Assembly (NCBI GenBank): GCA_017394765.1
Contig: JAFPXF010000056.1
Coordinates: 1 to 41,686, forward strand
Direction of reading: 5' to 3'
Length of the DNA: 41,686 nucleotides
Source of the DNA: Bacteroidales bacterium
GTDB taxonomy: Bacteria; Bacteroidota; Bacteroidia; Bacteroidales; WCHB1-69
Shown here piece by piece: positions 24,925 through 32,546 of the stretch. The translations under genes were made by a program, and so were the position numbers. Within the stretch, counting starts at the first letter, position 1, and each line of letters opens with the position of its first letter. The notes under the pieces were generated by a model. That model saw nothing but the letters and a program-made list of their open reading frames with translations. It made no database searches and was not told where the DNA came from.

Positions 24925-25518
24925 ATGTATTACTACAAGTTCAGAGTCTATTTCGATGAAGTGGAGGATTTTGTGCGCGATGTGGAAATCCTCGCCAACG
25001 ACAACTTTGAGTCCTTCCACAAGCTGCTGTACGACTGCATCGGCTTGAAAGGGAACGAGTTCGCGGCCTTCTCCATCTGTGACCCCAAGTGGAACAAGCA
25101 GAAGGAGATCACCCTCATGGACACTTCCGACGACGAGGTCTATGACGAGCCCGAATACGATGAGGACGACCAGTACAGCACCAAGTCGCACATCCCGACT
25201 TTCGTGATGAGCGAAAGCTTGCTGAAGGATTTCATCTCCGACCCGCACCAGCACATCATGTATGAATACGACTTCATGAACCCGAAGGTGTTCTACATCG
25301 AGCTGCAGAAGGTGCTCCAAACCGACGACCCCTCCTTGTTCCCGCGTTGCACTTACAAGGCAATGGAACTGCCCGTGCAACTCACCGCTGCCGACATTCC
25401 GGATCCCGACGACCTTGAACTTGACGATGAGGATCAGGATCCCGAAGAGGATGATCTCTTTGATGGCGGATACGATGAGGATGACTTCAGCGGCCTGAAT
25501 GAAATCCAGGACTATTAA
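24925..25518 (+). CDS. Acidic pRiA4b ORF-3-like protein
   Basis: This 197-residue protein starts with the family pattern 'YYYKFRVYFDEVEDFVRDVEILANDNFESFHKLLYDCIGL', then 'FSICDPKWNKQKEITLMD'. This is the PRiA4_ORF3-like fold, seen in plasmid pRiA4b ORF-3 and widespread as a conserved chromosomal protein in Bacteroidetes. The last 40 residues are almost all Asp and Glu. It has no catalytic motif that I recognise. It begins 40 bases after yebC and overlaps the miaA start by 20 bases, so it is translated as part of the same operon. Despite the family name, nothing here suggests a mobile element. Confidence 0.7.
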   Translation: MYYYKFRVYFDEVEDFVRDVEILANDNFESFHKLLYDCIGLKGNEFAAFSICDPKWNKQKEITLMDTSDDEVYDEPEYDEDDQYSTKSHIPTFVMSESLLKDFISDPHQHIMYEYDFMNPKVFYIELQKVLQTDDPSLFPRCTYKAMELPVQLTAADIPDPDDLELDDEDQDPEEDDLFDGGYDEDDFSGLNEIQDY

Positions 25519-26368
25519 GCCGCGCACGCTGCTGGTCGTCACGGGCCCGACCGCGGTTGGGAAGACGGATTACACCATCTCCCTTGCGGAGCAATTGGAC
25601 ACCGTCATCATCTCCGCCGACTCGCGCCAGATGTTCCGTGAGATGTGCATCGGCACGGCTCGTCCCACGGCGCAGGATCTGGCTCGCGTGCCCCACTATT
25701 TCGTCGGGTCGCTTTCCATTCATGACTATTACAACGTCTCCATCTTTGAACAACAAGTGCTTCAATTGCTGGAGACGCTTTTTGTTTCCCATTCTGTCGT
25801 GATCATGACGGGCGGGAGTCCGCAATATATCGATGCGGTCTGCAAGGGCATCGACGAGATGCCCGACCCCAATCCCGTCATTCGTGAGCAGGTGCACAGA
25901 TTGTTGGAGTGCAACGGTCTCGAGGCTGTGCGCGCACAGCTCGCCCTGTTGGACCCTGCTTCCTGCCAACAGGTCAATCCCAATGACCATAAACGGATTT
26001 GCCGCGCCCTGGAGATTTCCCTGCAGACCGGCAAACCTTACTCCTCATACCTGCACGGTACCCCCAAGGAACGCAATTTCCATATCGAAAAATATTATCT
26101 TAACCGTCCGCGGGAGGTGCTCTTCGAACGCATCGGCCACCGCGTCGAGCAGATGATGGAACATGGACTTCTCGATGAGGTGCGCGGCTTGCTCCCGTAT
26201 CGCCACCTCAACGCCTTGAATACGGTCGGCTATAAGGAACTTTTCGATTACCTGGACGGGAAATGCACTCTCGAAAGGGCTGTGGAGGACATCAAGACAC
26301 ACACACGCCGCTATGCCAAGCGTCAGCTGACTTGGTTCAAGCGTGACTTCGAGGAGGTGATGTTATAA
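25499..26368 (+). CDS. miaA: tRNA dimethylallyltransferase MiaA
   Basis: The 289-residue enzyme transfers a dimethylallyl group to N6 of A37 in tRNAs reading UNN codons. The sequence shows the P-loop GPTAVGKT (16-23), 'ISADSRQMFREMCIGTARP', the 'YNVSIFEQQVL' and 'TGGSPQYIDAVCKGID' motifs, 'NDHKRICRALEI', and the C-terminal 'NTVGYKELFDYLDG' and 'KRQLTWFKRD'. The length is typical or slightly short. The ATG overlaps the preceding acidic-protein gene by 20 bases, suggesting translational coupling. No terminator hairpin with a T-run follows directly; a new promoter element appears 34 bases after the stop. Confidence 0.95.
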   Translation: MKSRTIKPRTLLVVTGPTAVGKTDYTISLAEQLDTVIISADSRQMFREMCIGTARPTAQDLARVPHYFVGSLSIHDYYNVSIFEQQVLQLLETLFVSHSVVIMTGGSPQYIDAVCKGIDEMPDPNPVIREQVHRLLECNGLEAVRAQLALLDPASCQQVNPNDHKRICRALEISLQTGKPYSSYLHGTPKERNFHIEKYYLNRPREVLFERIGHRVEQMMEHGLLDEVRGLLPYRHLNALNTVGYKELFDYLDGKCTLERAVEDIKTHTRRYAKRQLTWFKRDFEEVML

Positions 26369-26401
26369 AAAAGATTCTGTCAATCATACTCAGAAATTTG
26401 C

Positions 26402-26409
26402 TATTTTTG
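26402..26409 (+). promoter_or_regulatory. -7 promoter element in front of a structured non-coding stretch
   Basis: TATTTTTG followed by CG matches TAnnTTTG and has no gene start within 290 bases except a 9-codon ORF at 26449. It would start a transcript near 26415. Confidence 0.5.
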
Positions 26410-26414
26410 CGTCA

Positions 26415-26640
26415 CTTTTCGCGGAGCATTCCCGACCCCACCCTAAAGATGAATTTTAATTGGAATTGCCATATATAAACAATAGTAATAAACTTAAAAA
26501 CAACGCCTATAAGAAAGTAATCCTCTTCATATTAAAAGCAATTGCTTTTGTCTGACCATCTAAAAATCTGGAAAATTTTCGACTAAGACAAGAGACGGTT
26601 GCTCACGTTCACGTGAGCCTCTCTTATTATTTAGTCGCGG
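26415..26640 (+). ncRNA. Candidate structured RNA or long leader between miaA and a small ORF
   Basis: Downstream of the promoter element are a perfect 16-bp palindrome, AAAAGCAATTGCTTTT (26534-26549), and a nested hairpin. In the hairpin CGACTAA (26580-26586) pairs with TTAGTCG (26631-26637), AGAG (26591-26594) with CTCT (26619-26622), and GCTCACG (26601-26607) with CGTGAGC (26612-26618) around loop TTCA. There is no long reading frame. The size (about 200-230 bases) would suit a 6S-like or other small RNA, but I cannot match it to a known family. It could equally be the leader of the small gene at 26707. Confidence 0.4.
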
Positions 26641-26706
26641 GCTGATCCAGATGCCTTGATGGTAAATATGGGGAGGTTCGCGTTTTTTTCAAATACAGGA
26701 AAGAAG

Positions 26707-26859
26707 ATGAACACTATACAAGACATGGAAAACCGACTCTCATTGCTCAAGAATATCATTGCCGATCTGGAGCGCACCGGTTCGGGGGTCGATTGCCGAC
26801 TTCGCACGCTGGTGCGGAAAATGGAGCAGGAGTTGGCTTTGCTAAGAAGGAAATATTGA
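26707..26859 (+). CDS. Small coiled-coil-like protein, unknown function
   Basis: From ATG at 26707 the product has 50 residues, is rich in Leu, Glu, Arg and Lys, and has heptad-like spacing ('MENRLSLLKNIIADLERT', 'LVRKMEQELALLRRKY'), suggesting two helices. A GGAAAGAAG purine stretch sits directly upstream, better than at the earlier in-frame ATG codons (26656, 26659). It faces the delta' gene tail to tail with only two bases between the stop codons. No family is recognised, and the coding call rests on the ribosome-binding site and the composition. Confidence 0.5.
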   Translation: MNTIQDMENRLSLLKNIIADLERTGSGVDCRLRTLVRKMEQELALLRRKY

Positions 26860-26861
26860 TC

Positions 26862-28019
26862 CTACCGCATGGCAGCCGCCATCTTGAAGAACAGATCCGT
26901 GAAGACGAGGCTTGAGTTGCCGTTGCGACTGATGTGGTAGAGAGCCTTGTTGCATTCATCGGAAATGAGCGAGATGCGTTTGAGCGTCATGTCGCTCTGG
27001 AGCTTCTCCAGTGCCTCGCGTTCAGATGCGGTCGCCTTGACCATTTCCGGGTGCTTTGAATTGAGCATCAGTATGTTGCGAAGCATGCGCAAAGTGAATT
27101 CTAAAAATTGTTTCTGATTTTCGCGGCCTTGTGCGATGATCTCGCTGAATTCCAGCTGTACGGACTCATATTGCAATGAACCGAGTGGCATCTGCTTTGA
27201 AAAAGCAATGACTCCGTTCATCATGGTGGTGAATGCGGATAAATTGGCGCTGAGGGCGGTGTCGTCCTCGTGGATTTTCAGAGCCTTGTTGTAGTCGCCT
27301 TCTGCCAGCACGGCGATGTCCAGTGCTGTTTGCTCATCCATGTCGGGGAATCGTTGTCTCAAGGCAGATGTGATTTGCCAGTTGGTCAGTCTCGGAATTT
27401 TGACCAACTGCGTTCTCGAAAGGATGGTGCTTAAAATCAGTTCCGGTTTTTCCGAAATGAGGATGAAAAGAGAACGGTTCTCGGGCTCTTCCAGTGTTTT
27501 GAGCAGTTTCGGGGCTGCGGAGTGGTGGATTCGGTCGATGCTCCAGAGAATGTAAATTTTGTAGCCGCCAGAGTAGGACCGGATGCTGTTGTGGTGGATG
27601 ATGTCCGCGCAGTCGCGAATGTTGATGTTGGCCTGCTTGTTCTCGCCACCCAGCTCCAAAAGCCAGTCCTGGATGTCAATGAAATAGTCGTGCTGGGCGA
27701 CAAACTCGCGGAAAGGCTGCAGTAATTGCAGCGAGTCGGGGTCTTTCTTTACGCTTTTGGTAATGCAGTTCGGAAAATAGAGGTGCAAGTCGGGATGGGT
27801 GAGCTTGCTGAATTGGACGCACGAGGGACAAAGACCGCAGGAGTCTTCGTCTGTGGGGTGCTCGCAGTTCAAGTACTGGGCCAAGGCGATGGCAAGAGCG
27901 AAGGCATGGCTTCCGGATTGGGCGAGGAAGAACTGCGCGTGGCTGACGCGATGATCTTGCACCTGTTTGATTAGCTGCTGTTTGAGGTTTGTATCAACGA
28001 GAACGTCTTTGAAGAGCAT
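26862..28019 (-). CDS. holB: DNA polymerase III delta' subunit (clamp-loader ATPase-like)
   Basis: The 385-residue protein (from ATG at 28019, MLFKDVLVDTNLKQQLI) is the delta' clamp-loader component. It has the region following the P-loop, 'AIALAQYLNCEHP', and the zinc-module cysteines 'CGLCPSC'. It also has 'IRDCADIIHHNSIRSYSGGYKIYILWSIDRIHHSAAPKLLKTLEEPENRSLFILIS', the classic delta' sensor block, and 'LSTILSRTQLVKIPRL'. The Walker A loop reads AQSGSHAFALA and lacks the GKT/GKS, as expected for an ATP-inactive delta' subunit. The ATG at 28052 lies within the promoter -7 element, so 28019 is the start. recF lies 68 bases upstream on the same strand. Confidence 0.88.
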   Translation of the reverse strand: MLFKDVLVDTNLKQQLIKQVQDHRVSHAQFFLAQSGSHAFALAIALAQYLNCEHPTDEDSCGLCPSCVQFSKLTHPDLHLYFPNCITKSVKKDPDSLQLLQPFREFVAQHDYFIDIQDWLLELGGENKQANINIRDCADIIHHNSIRSYSGGYKIYILWSIDRIHHSAAPKLLKTLEEPENRSLFILISEKPELILSTILSRTQLVKIPRLTNWQITSALRQRFPDMDEQTALDIAVLAEGDYNKALKIHEDDTALSANLSAFTTMMNGVIAFSKQMPLGSLQYESVQLEFSEIIAQGRENQKQFLEFTLRMLRNILMLNSKHPEMVKATASEREALEKLQSDMTLKRISLISDECNKALYHISRNGNSSLVFTDLFFKMAAAMR

Positions 28020-28049
28020 GATGTTTTCTGCTTGGGTATAATGAATGGG

Positions 28050-28057
28050 CAAAAATA
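28050..28057 (-). promoter_or_regulatory. -7 element for holB
   Basis: The minus strand reads TATTTTTG followed by CCC, 30 bases before the ATG at 28019. Confidence 0.5.
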
Positions 28058-28087
28058 CACAAATATTGCAAATGACTATTGCTGGAA

Positions 28088-29173
28088 TCAGGATGTGTGT
28101 AGAGTCTTGTGCCGGATGTCGTAGTCAGACAGGATCTGGCTGACACGGATTTCATCGGTGTCGGAGAGAAAAACCTGCCCGAAATGTTCTTGTCCGACCA
28201 TCTGGAGAAGTGCGGAGATGCGGGTCTTGTCCAATTTGTCGAAAATGTCGTCCAACAGGAGGATGGGCTTGACTTGGTTGCGTTGGTGGGAATAGTCGAA
28301 TTGCGCGAGACGAAGCGCAAGGGAGAAGGACTTCTGCTGTCCTTGCGACCCGAAGCGTTTGACGGGCTGCCCGTTGATCAGGAAAGCGTAGTCGTCTTTG
28401 TGGATGCCGAAGTTGGAAAAGCCGCTCCGTACATCGGCCGGGGCATTGTCGCGCAAACCGTCCGGGTAACTGCTCTCAAGCAGCCCCGATTGGTAAACGA
28501 CCTCCACCTGCTCAGCATCGCCGGCGAGACGGGCGTAGTGTTGTTGGAAAATGGCTTGCACATCGGCGATGAAGTCGCGGCGGCGTTCGAAAATGAAGGT
28601 GCCGAGAGGCATCATCTGTTCGTCAATGATCTGCAAAAGCTCAGGGTCGAAGGGGGCGCCGCTGGCAAACTGCTTGAGCAGGGCGTTGCGCTGCTGCAAC
28701 AGCTTCCGGTAGGAGATGAGCTGCTGCAGGTACTCCTTGTCAAACTGCGCAACGATCATGTCGAAGAACTTGCGGCGTATGTCGCTGCCCTCGTTGATGA
28801 TGTCGCTGTCGTAGGGCGAAACCATCACTACGGGGAAAAGCCCGATGTGCGCGCTGAGCCGCTGGTACTCTTTCTTGTTGGCGCGCATGGACTTGTGGCC
28901 GTTCTTGTAGGTGCAGCTGACAACGGTGCTGTTGCGTGTCTCATAGCTGAAGAACTCGCCGTGAATGGCGAAGAAGTCGGTGCCGAATCGCACAGAGAAG
29001 AGGTCCTGTGCGGAGAAGTAGCTCTTGCAGAACGAAAGGTAATAGATGGCGTCAAGCAGGTTGGTCTTGCCGCTGCCGTTGCGTCCTACGATGCCGTTGA
29101 CATTGGGGTCGAAGTCGAACTCGGCCTCCTCGTAGTTCTTGAAATTGGTGAGCTTGATGTGCGAGAGATACAC
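28088..29173 (-). CDS. recF: DNA replication and repair protein RecF
   Basis: RecF is an SMC-like ATPase that helps load RecA at single-strand gaps. Seen here are the N-terminal 'LSHIKLTNFKNYEEAEFDFDP', Walker A GRNGSGKTNLLDAI, 'QGQQKSFSLALRLAQF' (the signature region) and Walker B 'ILLLDDIFDKLD'. Length is about 361 residues, normal for the family. The start is uncertain. I take the GTG at 29173, which gives a family-like N-terminus; the ATG at 29224 would add 17 residues encoded by a GTGAAGA-type repeat and looks spurious. No promoter element was found just upstream, where the sequence consists of short 'CTCTTAACT' and 'GTGAAGA' repeats. Confidence 0.93.
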   Translation of the reverse strand: MYLSHIKLTNFKNYEEAEFDFDPNVNGIVGRNGSGKTNLLDAIYYLSFCKSYFSAQDLFSVRFGTDFFAIHGEFFSYETRNSTVVSCTYKNGHKSMRANKKEYQRLSAHIGLFPVVMVSPYDSDIINEGSDIRRKFFDMIVAQFDKEYLQQLISYRKLLQQRNALLKQFASGAPFDPELLQIIDEQMMPLGTFIFERRRDFIADVQAIFQQHYARLAGDAEQVEVVYQSGLLESSYPDGLRDNAPADVRSGFSNFGIHKDDYAFLINGQPVKRFGSQGQQKSFSLALRLAQFDYSHQRNQVKPILLLDDIFDKLDKTRISALLQMVGQEHFGQVFLSDTDEIRVSQILSDYDIRHKTLHTS

Positions 29174-29268
29174 GGTTGGTGGGTTGGTGGTTGGATGAAA
29201 AGTGAAGAGTGAAGAGTGAACCATATATCCAATTCAACTCCCCACTCTTAACTATAAACTCTTAACTA
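29174..29268. repeat. Short tandem repeats in front of recF
   Basis: Runs of GTGAAGA (29208-29220) and two near-copies of CTCTTAACTAT (about 29245-29270) fill the gap between the M49 gene and recF. They resemble the simple intergenic repeats at 1000-1100 and 3600-3650. No coding or promoter signal is seen. Confidence 0.35.
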
Positions 29269-30915
29269 TTACAGTCCCAGCACATCCAGTCCCTGGTTGA
29301 AGCGGATGTCGCGCGGGATGCCGGCCTTGTTGATGCGGTCGAGGTCCTTTTGCAGGCTGGCGGGGATGGTGCCGTGTTCGGAGCTGAACTGGGAGGCGAA
29401 CTCAAAGTCGCCTTCGGCCTGGGTCTTGAGGATGGTGGCAATCCAGTCGTCAACGGCTTTCTTGGCTTTGTCGTAGTCGATGTGGTAGGTGTTGTTGCCG
29501 TTGCGGGTGAAGGCACCGGCATCCTCGAAGAAGTTGTAGCACATCATGTTGGCGACACCGTGGGCGTCACCGGCGCCGAAACGCACGGAGCGCAGAAGGC
29601 CGACGATGTATGTGGTGATGGCGTCTTCGGCGGAGATGTTGTCGATTTCACCCTTTTCGATGAGACGCAGCACGAGGTTCAGGCCGATGATGTCAGCCTT
29701 GGCCTCCTCCCAGTTGGAGTTTTCGGTGCGCATGGCGGCATCGACGGAGCCCTTGCCGTTGATGGTCTGCTTGACACCGAGTCCGTGGCCCACCTCATGG
29801 AAGGTGACGTTCCAGAAGAAGGCGTCAAAGTTGATGTGGTTCTGTTGCGAAGGTTCGATGACAATCTCGCCGATGGGTTTCATGATCATGTCGAACTTGG
29901 CACGCATGGCGTTGCGAAGTTGGAAACGGCGGGAGCCTTTCTCGGCCTGCACCTTGTCGTCGTTGGGCAGGTTGATGGCAATGGTCTTGCCACCGGCATT
30001 GCAGTCGCCGCCGTAGAAGATGACGTCATAGACATTCATGTCGGAAGAGGTGCCGGGTACATAGTTCTTGTGTTTCGGGTCGCAGGGGAGCTCCTTTTGG
30101 AGTTGCGGCAGCATCTTGACGAACTTGGAGAGTTTCCCGCTCTCCTCCTCATCCTTCACCAGGACAAAGGCCTCGTAGGAGGTTTTCACGGAGTTGAGTT
30201 TGTCGTCATAGTTCTCGATGGGGCCGAACACGAAGTCGAGTTTGGAATCCTTCATGTCCATCCAGGCGATGTCACTTTTGTAGTAGTCGTCGGTGAGGAG
30301 GGCTTTTTTGCGTTCGGTGAGATATTTCTTCATGGAAGCATTCTCGCAGATGTCGATGGCCTTGTCAAGGAGGTCGCATACCTTGGATATCTTGTTCTGG
30401 TAATATTCATGATACCATACGGTCTTGAGTGTGCCGTCTTTCTCGCGGGTGATGACGGTGTAGTGGGAGCCTTTGTCGGGGTCCTTGTAGGCTTCGTATT
30501 CCTCAAGGGTCAGGTCTTGGGGGTAGTAGCGGGCCGTGAGGGGCTTCTCTTTGTAATCGGGCACGAAGGGCTTGTCGTCGTCAAGACGGTCCCACGGGCC
30601 GTAGTTGATGAGGGCGAATTCGCGCATCCAAGGGTCTTTGATATTCTCCATTTTCTTTTTGGAGCCGAAGGTTTGTTCCCAGAAAAGATCGTCCATGATC
30701 TGTCCGATCTCAAAAAAAATGGGGATGAGCTCTTTGTCGTTGGCGCTCAGTTTGGAGATGTCTGTGGTCAGGTCAAAGGGGGCGTACTCTTCCACTTTGA
30801 GTTGGAGTTCGCTTTTAGGGGCCTCTTCGGGTGTCTTCTCCGATTTTTTCTTGCAGGCTGGCATCAGGAGTGCGAAGCAGCCGAGAGCGATGATCATGGT
30901 GGTCATTTTTTTCAT
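29269..30915 (-). CDS. M49-like (dipeptidyl peptidase III-related) metallopeptidase lipoprotein
   Basis: From ATG at 30915 the 548-residue product begins with a lipoprotein signal peptide (lipobox LMPAC, Cys21) followed by a Lys/Glu-rich stretch. The zinc site is His373-Glu-Val-Gly-His377 ('TFHEVGHGLGVKQT'), with the second motif 'EEAKAD' (403-408) matching the EECRAE/D motif of M49. Other M49-like blocks are 'NINFDAFFWNV'-type sequence before the zinc site and 'ARYYPQDLT'. The canonical M49 motif is the hexapeptide HExxGH; here it is a five-residue HEVGH. I expect an envelope-anchored peptidase that cuts short peptides. It has its own promoter, divergent from the 2-oxoacid oxidoreductase operon. 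Family call is good; substrate unknown. Confidence 0.78.
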   Translation of the reverse strand: MKKMTTMIIALGCFALLMPACKKKSEKTPEEAPKSELQLKVEEYAPFDLTTDISKLSANDKELIPIFFEIGQIMDDLFWEQTFGSKKKMENIKDPWMREFALINYGPWDRLDDDKPFVPDYKEKPLTARYYPQDLTLEEYEAYKDPDKGSHYTVITREKDGTLKTVWYHEYYQNKISKVCDLLDKAIDICENASMKKYLTERKKALLTDDYYKSDIAWMDMKDSKLDFVFGPIENYDDKLNSVKTSYEAFVLVKDEEESGKLSKFVKMLPQLQKELPCDPKHKNYVPGTSSDMNVYDVIFYGGDCNAGGKTIAINLPNDDKVQAEKGSRRFQLRNAMRAKFDMIMKPIGEIVIEPSQQNHINFDAFFWNVTFHEVGHGLGVKQTINGKGSVDAAMRTENSNWEEAKADIIGLNLVLRLIEKGEIDNISAEDAITTYIVGLLRSVRFGAGDAHGVANMMCYNFFEDAGAFTRNGNNTYHIDYDKAKKAVDDWIATILKTQAEGDFEFASQFSSEHGTIPASLQKDLDRINKAGIPRDIRFNQGLDVLGL

Positions 30916-30950
30916 AGTGTTGTTTTTTAGATGGACTTTCAAAAGGAGCG

Positions 30951-30958
30951 CAAAAATA
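30951..30958 (-). promoter_or_regulatory. -7 element for the M49-like peptidase gene
   Basis: The minus strand reads TATTTTTG followed by CGC, 35 bases before the ATG at 30915. A TTGC 21 bases upstream may be a weak -33 element. Confidence 0.5.
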
Positions 30959-31082
30959 CAAAAAAAACATATTGGCTTTGCAAGTCTGATACAATAAAAA
31001 AGAGGTTGTTCTCCCATAAAACAGGTGGAAAAAAGTTTTAGAATCCCCAGAAAAAGATATTGGCGGGTTGGAAAAAAAATCA

Positions 31083-31090
31083 TATCTTTG
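31083..31090 (+). promoter_or_regulatory. Promoter of the 2-oxoacid:ferredoxin oxidoreductase operon
   Basis: TATCTTTG followed by CCGACGC is a good -7 element. A TTGG 19 bases upstream fits the -33 position. The leader to the ferredoxin ATG at 31170 is about 70 bases and A-rich. Confidence 0.6.
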
Positions 31091-31169
31091 CCGACGCATA
31101 TTCTTATGCGTGCAAAGCTGTAGAAACAACTTAATAACCAAATTAATAACTTGTAAAAATAAAAGAATT

Positions 31170-31391
31170 ATGGCATTTAAAGGAGCTTTGATTATTGACA
31201 CGGAGAAGTGCAAGGGATGCGGTGTCTGCATCACGGGATGCCCCAACCAGTGCATCGGCCTCTCCAAACATGTGAACGCAAAAGGCTACAACTACCTCGA
31301 GATGGTGAACGAGGACGGCTGCATCGGCTGCGCCAGCTGCGCGGTGATCTGCCCGGACGGCGTGATCGAGGTCTATCGCGCCAAGGAATAG
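31170..31391 (+). CDS. 2[4Fe-4S] ferredoxin subunit of the 2-oxoacid oxidoreductase
   Basis: This 73-residue protein carries two complete cluster motifs, 'CKGCGVCITGCP' and 'CIGCASCAVICP', and is the delta/ferredoxin-like subunit that passes electrons from the TPP enzyme to ferredoxin. It starts at MAFKGALIIDTEKC; the longer frame from 31068 overlaps the promoter. It is the first gene of a four-gene operon with alpha, beta and gamma subunits, with gaps of 58, 17 and 23 bases. Confidence 0.92.
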   Translation: MAFKGALIIDTEKCKGCGVCITGCPNQCIGLSKHVNAKGYNYLEMVNEDGCIGCASCAVICPDGVIEVYRAKE

Positions 31392-31449
31392 TGCGCGACG
31401 CAATCATTCAGAATTAAAAACAACAATTACAAACTAAACAACTTCGAAA

Positions 31450-32529
31450 ATGGCAAAAGAATTAAAATTAATGAAGGGTAACGAAGCCATTGCTGAGGCT
31501 GCCATCCGCTGCGGTGCCGACGGTTATTTCGGATACCCCATCACTCCGCAGAGTGAGGTGCTTGAGCATTTGATGGCCGAGAGACCGTATCTGACAACCG
31601 GAATGGTTGTGCTGCAAGCAGAGAGCGAGCTGGCCTCCATCAACATGGTGTATGCAGGCGCCTCCACTGGAAAGCGCGTCATGACCTCCTCATCCTCTCC
31701 GGGATTCTCGCTGATGCAGGAAGGACTTTCCTATATCGCAGGCGCCGAACTTCCGGCACTGTGTGTCAACGTGGTACGTGGTGGCCCAGGCCTCGGTACC
31801 ATCCAACCTTCCCAGTCTGATTACTTCCAGACCACCAAGGGCGGCGGCCATGGCGACTACCGCCTCATCACCCTCGCCCCCGCGTCTGTGCAGGAAATGT
31901 ACGACTTTGTCGAACTCGGTTTCGACCTGGCATTCAAATACCGCAACCCGGTCGCCATTCTCTCCGACGGCGTCATCGGCCAGGTTATGGAAAAAGTCAT
32001 GATTGACGACTACAAGCCCCGCTGGACAGACGAGTATATTGAGAAGACCTGCCCGTGGGCTGCCACCGGACACCGTTCCACCGGCAAACACCGCATCGTC
32101 ACCTCTCTCGAACTCGAAGCCCTCAAACAAGAAGGCATCAACAACCGCATCCAGGAGAAATACCGCAAGTGCGAGGCCGAGGACTCCCGTCACGAGGCCA
32201 TCCAATGCGACGATGCTGAATACCTGTTCGTTGCCTATGGCTCTGCTGCCCGTATCTGTATGAAAGCTGTCGAGCTGGCTCGCGCCGAAGGCATCAAGGT
32301 CGGCCTTGTCCGTCCGATCACCCTGTGGCCGTTCCCGACCAAAGCAGTCGGCGAAATCGGTGGACGCATGAAGAAGATTTTAAGCGTCGAAATGAACGCC
32401 GGACAAATGATCGAAGATGTGAAACTCGCCGTTGGCTGCAAGGTCCCCGTCGAGCACTACGGTCGCTATGGTGGTGTCATACCTACCCCGATTGAGATTT
32501 TCGAGGCCCTCAAAAAAATGGTTAAATAA
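31450..32529 (+). CDS. vorB: 2-oxoacid:ferredoxin oxidoreductase alpha subunit (VorB/KorA type)
   Basis: The 359-residue subunit matches the pyrimidine-binding/transketolase C-type chain of 2-oxoacid:ferredoxin oxidoreductases. It has 'LMKGNEAIAEAAIRCGADGYFGYPITPQSEVLEH', 'LQAESELASINMVYAGASTGKRVMTSSSSPGFSLM', 'RGGPGLGTIQPSQSDYFQ', and a C-terminal 'VEMNAGQMIEDVKLAV'. The complex converts a CoA-dependent 2-oxoacid to acyl-CoA plus CO2 and reduced ferredoxin under anaerobic conditions. Bacteroidetes homologues are usually annotated as the 3-methyl-2-oxobutanoate (branched-chain) enzyme VorB; 2-oxoglutarate is the main alternative substrate. Sequence alone does not settle this. Confidence 0.9.
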   Translation: MAKELKLMKGNEAIAEAAIRCGADGYFGYPITPQSEVLEHLMAERPYLTTGMVVLQAESELASINMVYAGASTGKRVMTSSSSPGFSLMQEGLSYIAGAELPALCVNVVRGGPGLGTIQPSQSDYFQTTKGGGHGDYRLITLAPASVQEMYDFVELGFDLAFKYRNPVAILSDGVIGQVMEKVMIDDYKPRWTDEYIEKTCPWAATGHRSTGKHRIVTSLELEALKQEGINNRIQEKYRKCEAEDSRHEAIQCDDAEYLFVAYGSAARICMKAVELARAEGIKVGLVRPITLWPFPTKAVGEIGGRMKKILSVEMNAGQMIEDVKLAVGCKVPVEHYGRYGGVIPTPIEIFEALKKMVK

Positions 32530-32546
32530 TTAAAGCACTTGAAATT

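Noticed and set aside
24925..25518. Mobile-element gene, because of the pRiA4b ORF-3 family name
   Set aside because: The family is a common chromosomal protein in Bacteroidetes and the gene is embedded in the yebC-miaA operon.
29350..30930. 526-codon plus-strand frame opposite the M49-like gene
   Set aside because: The minus-strand frame has a lipoprotein signal and zinc motifs; the plus frame has neither.
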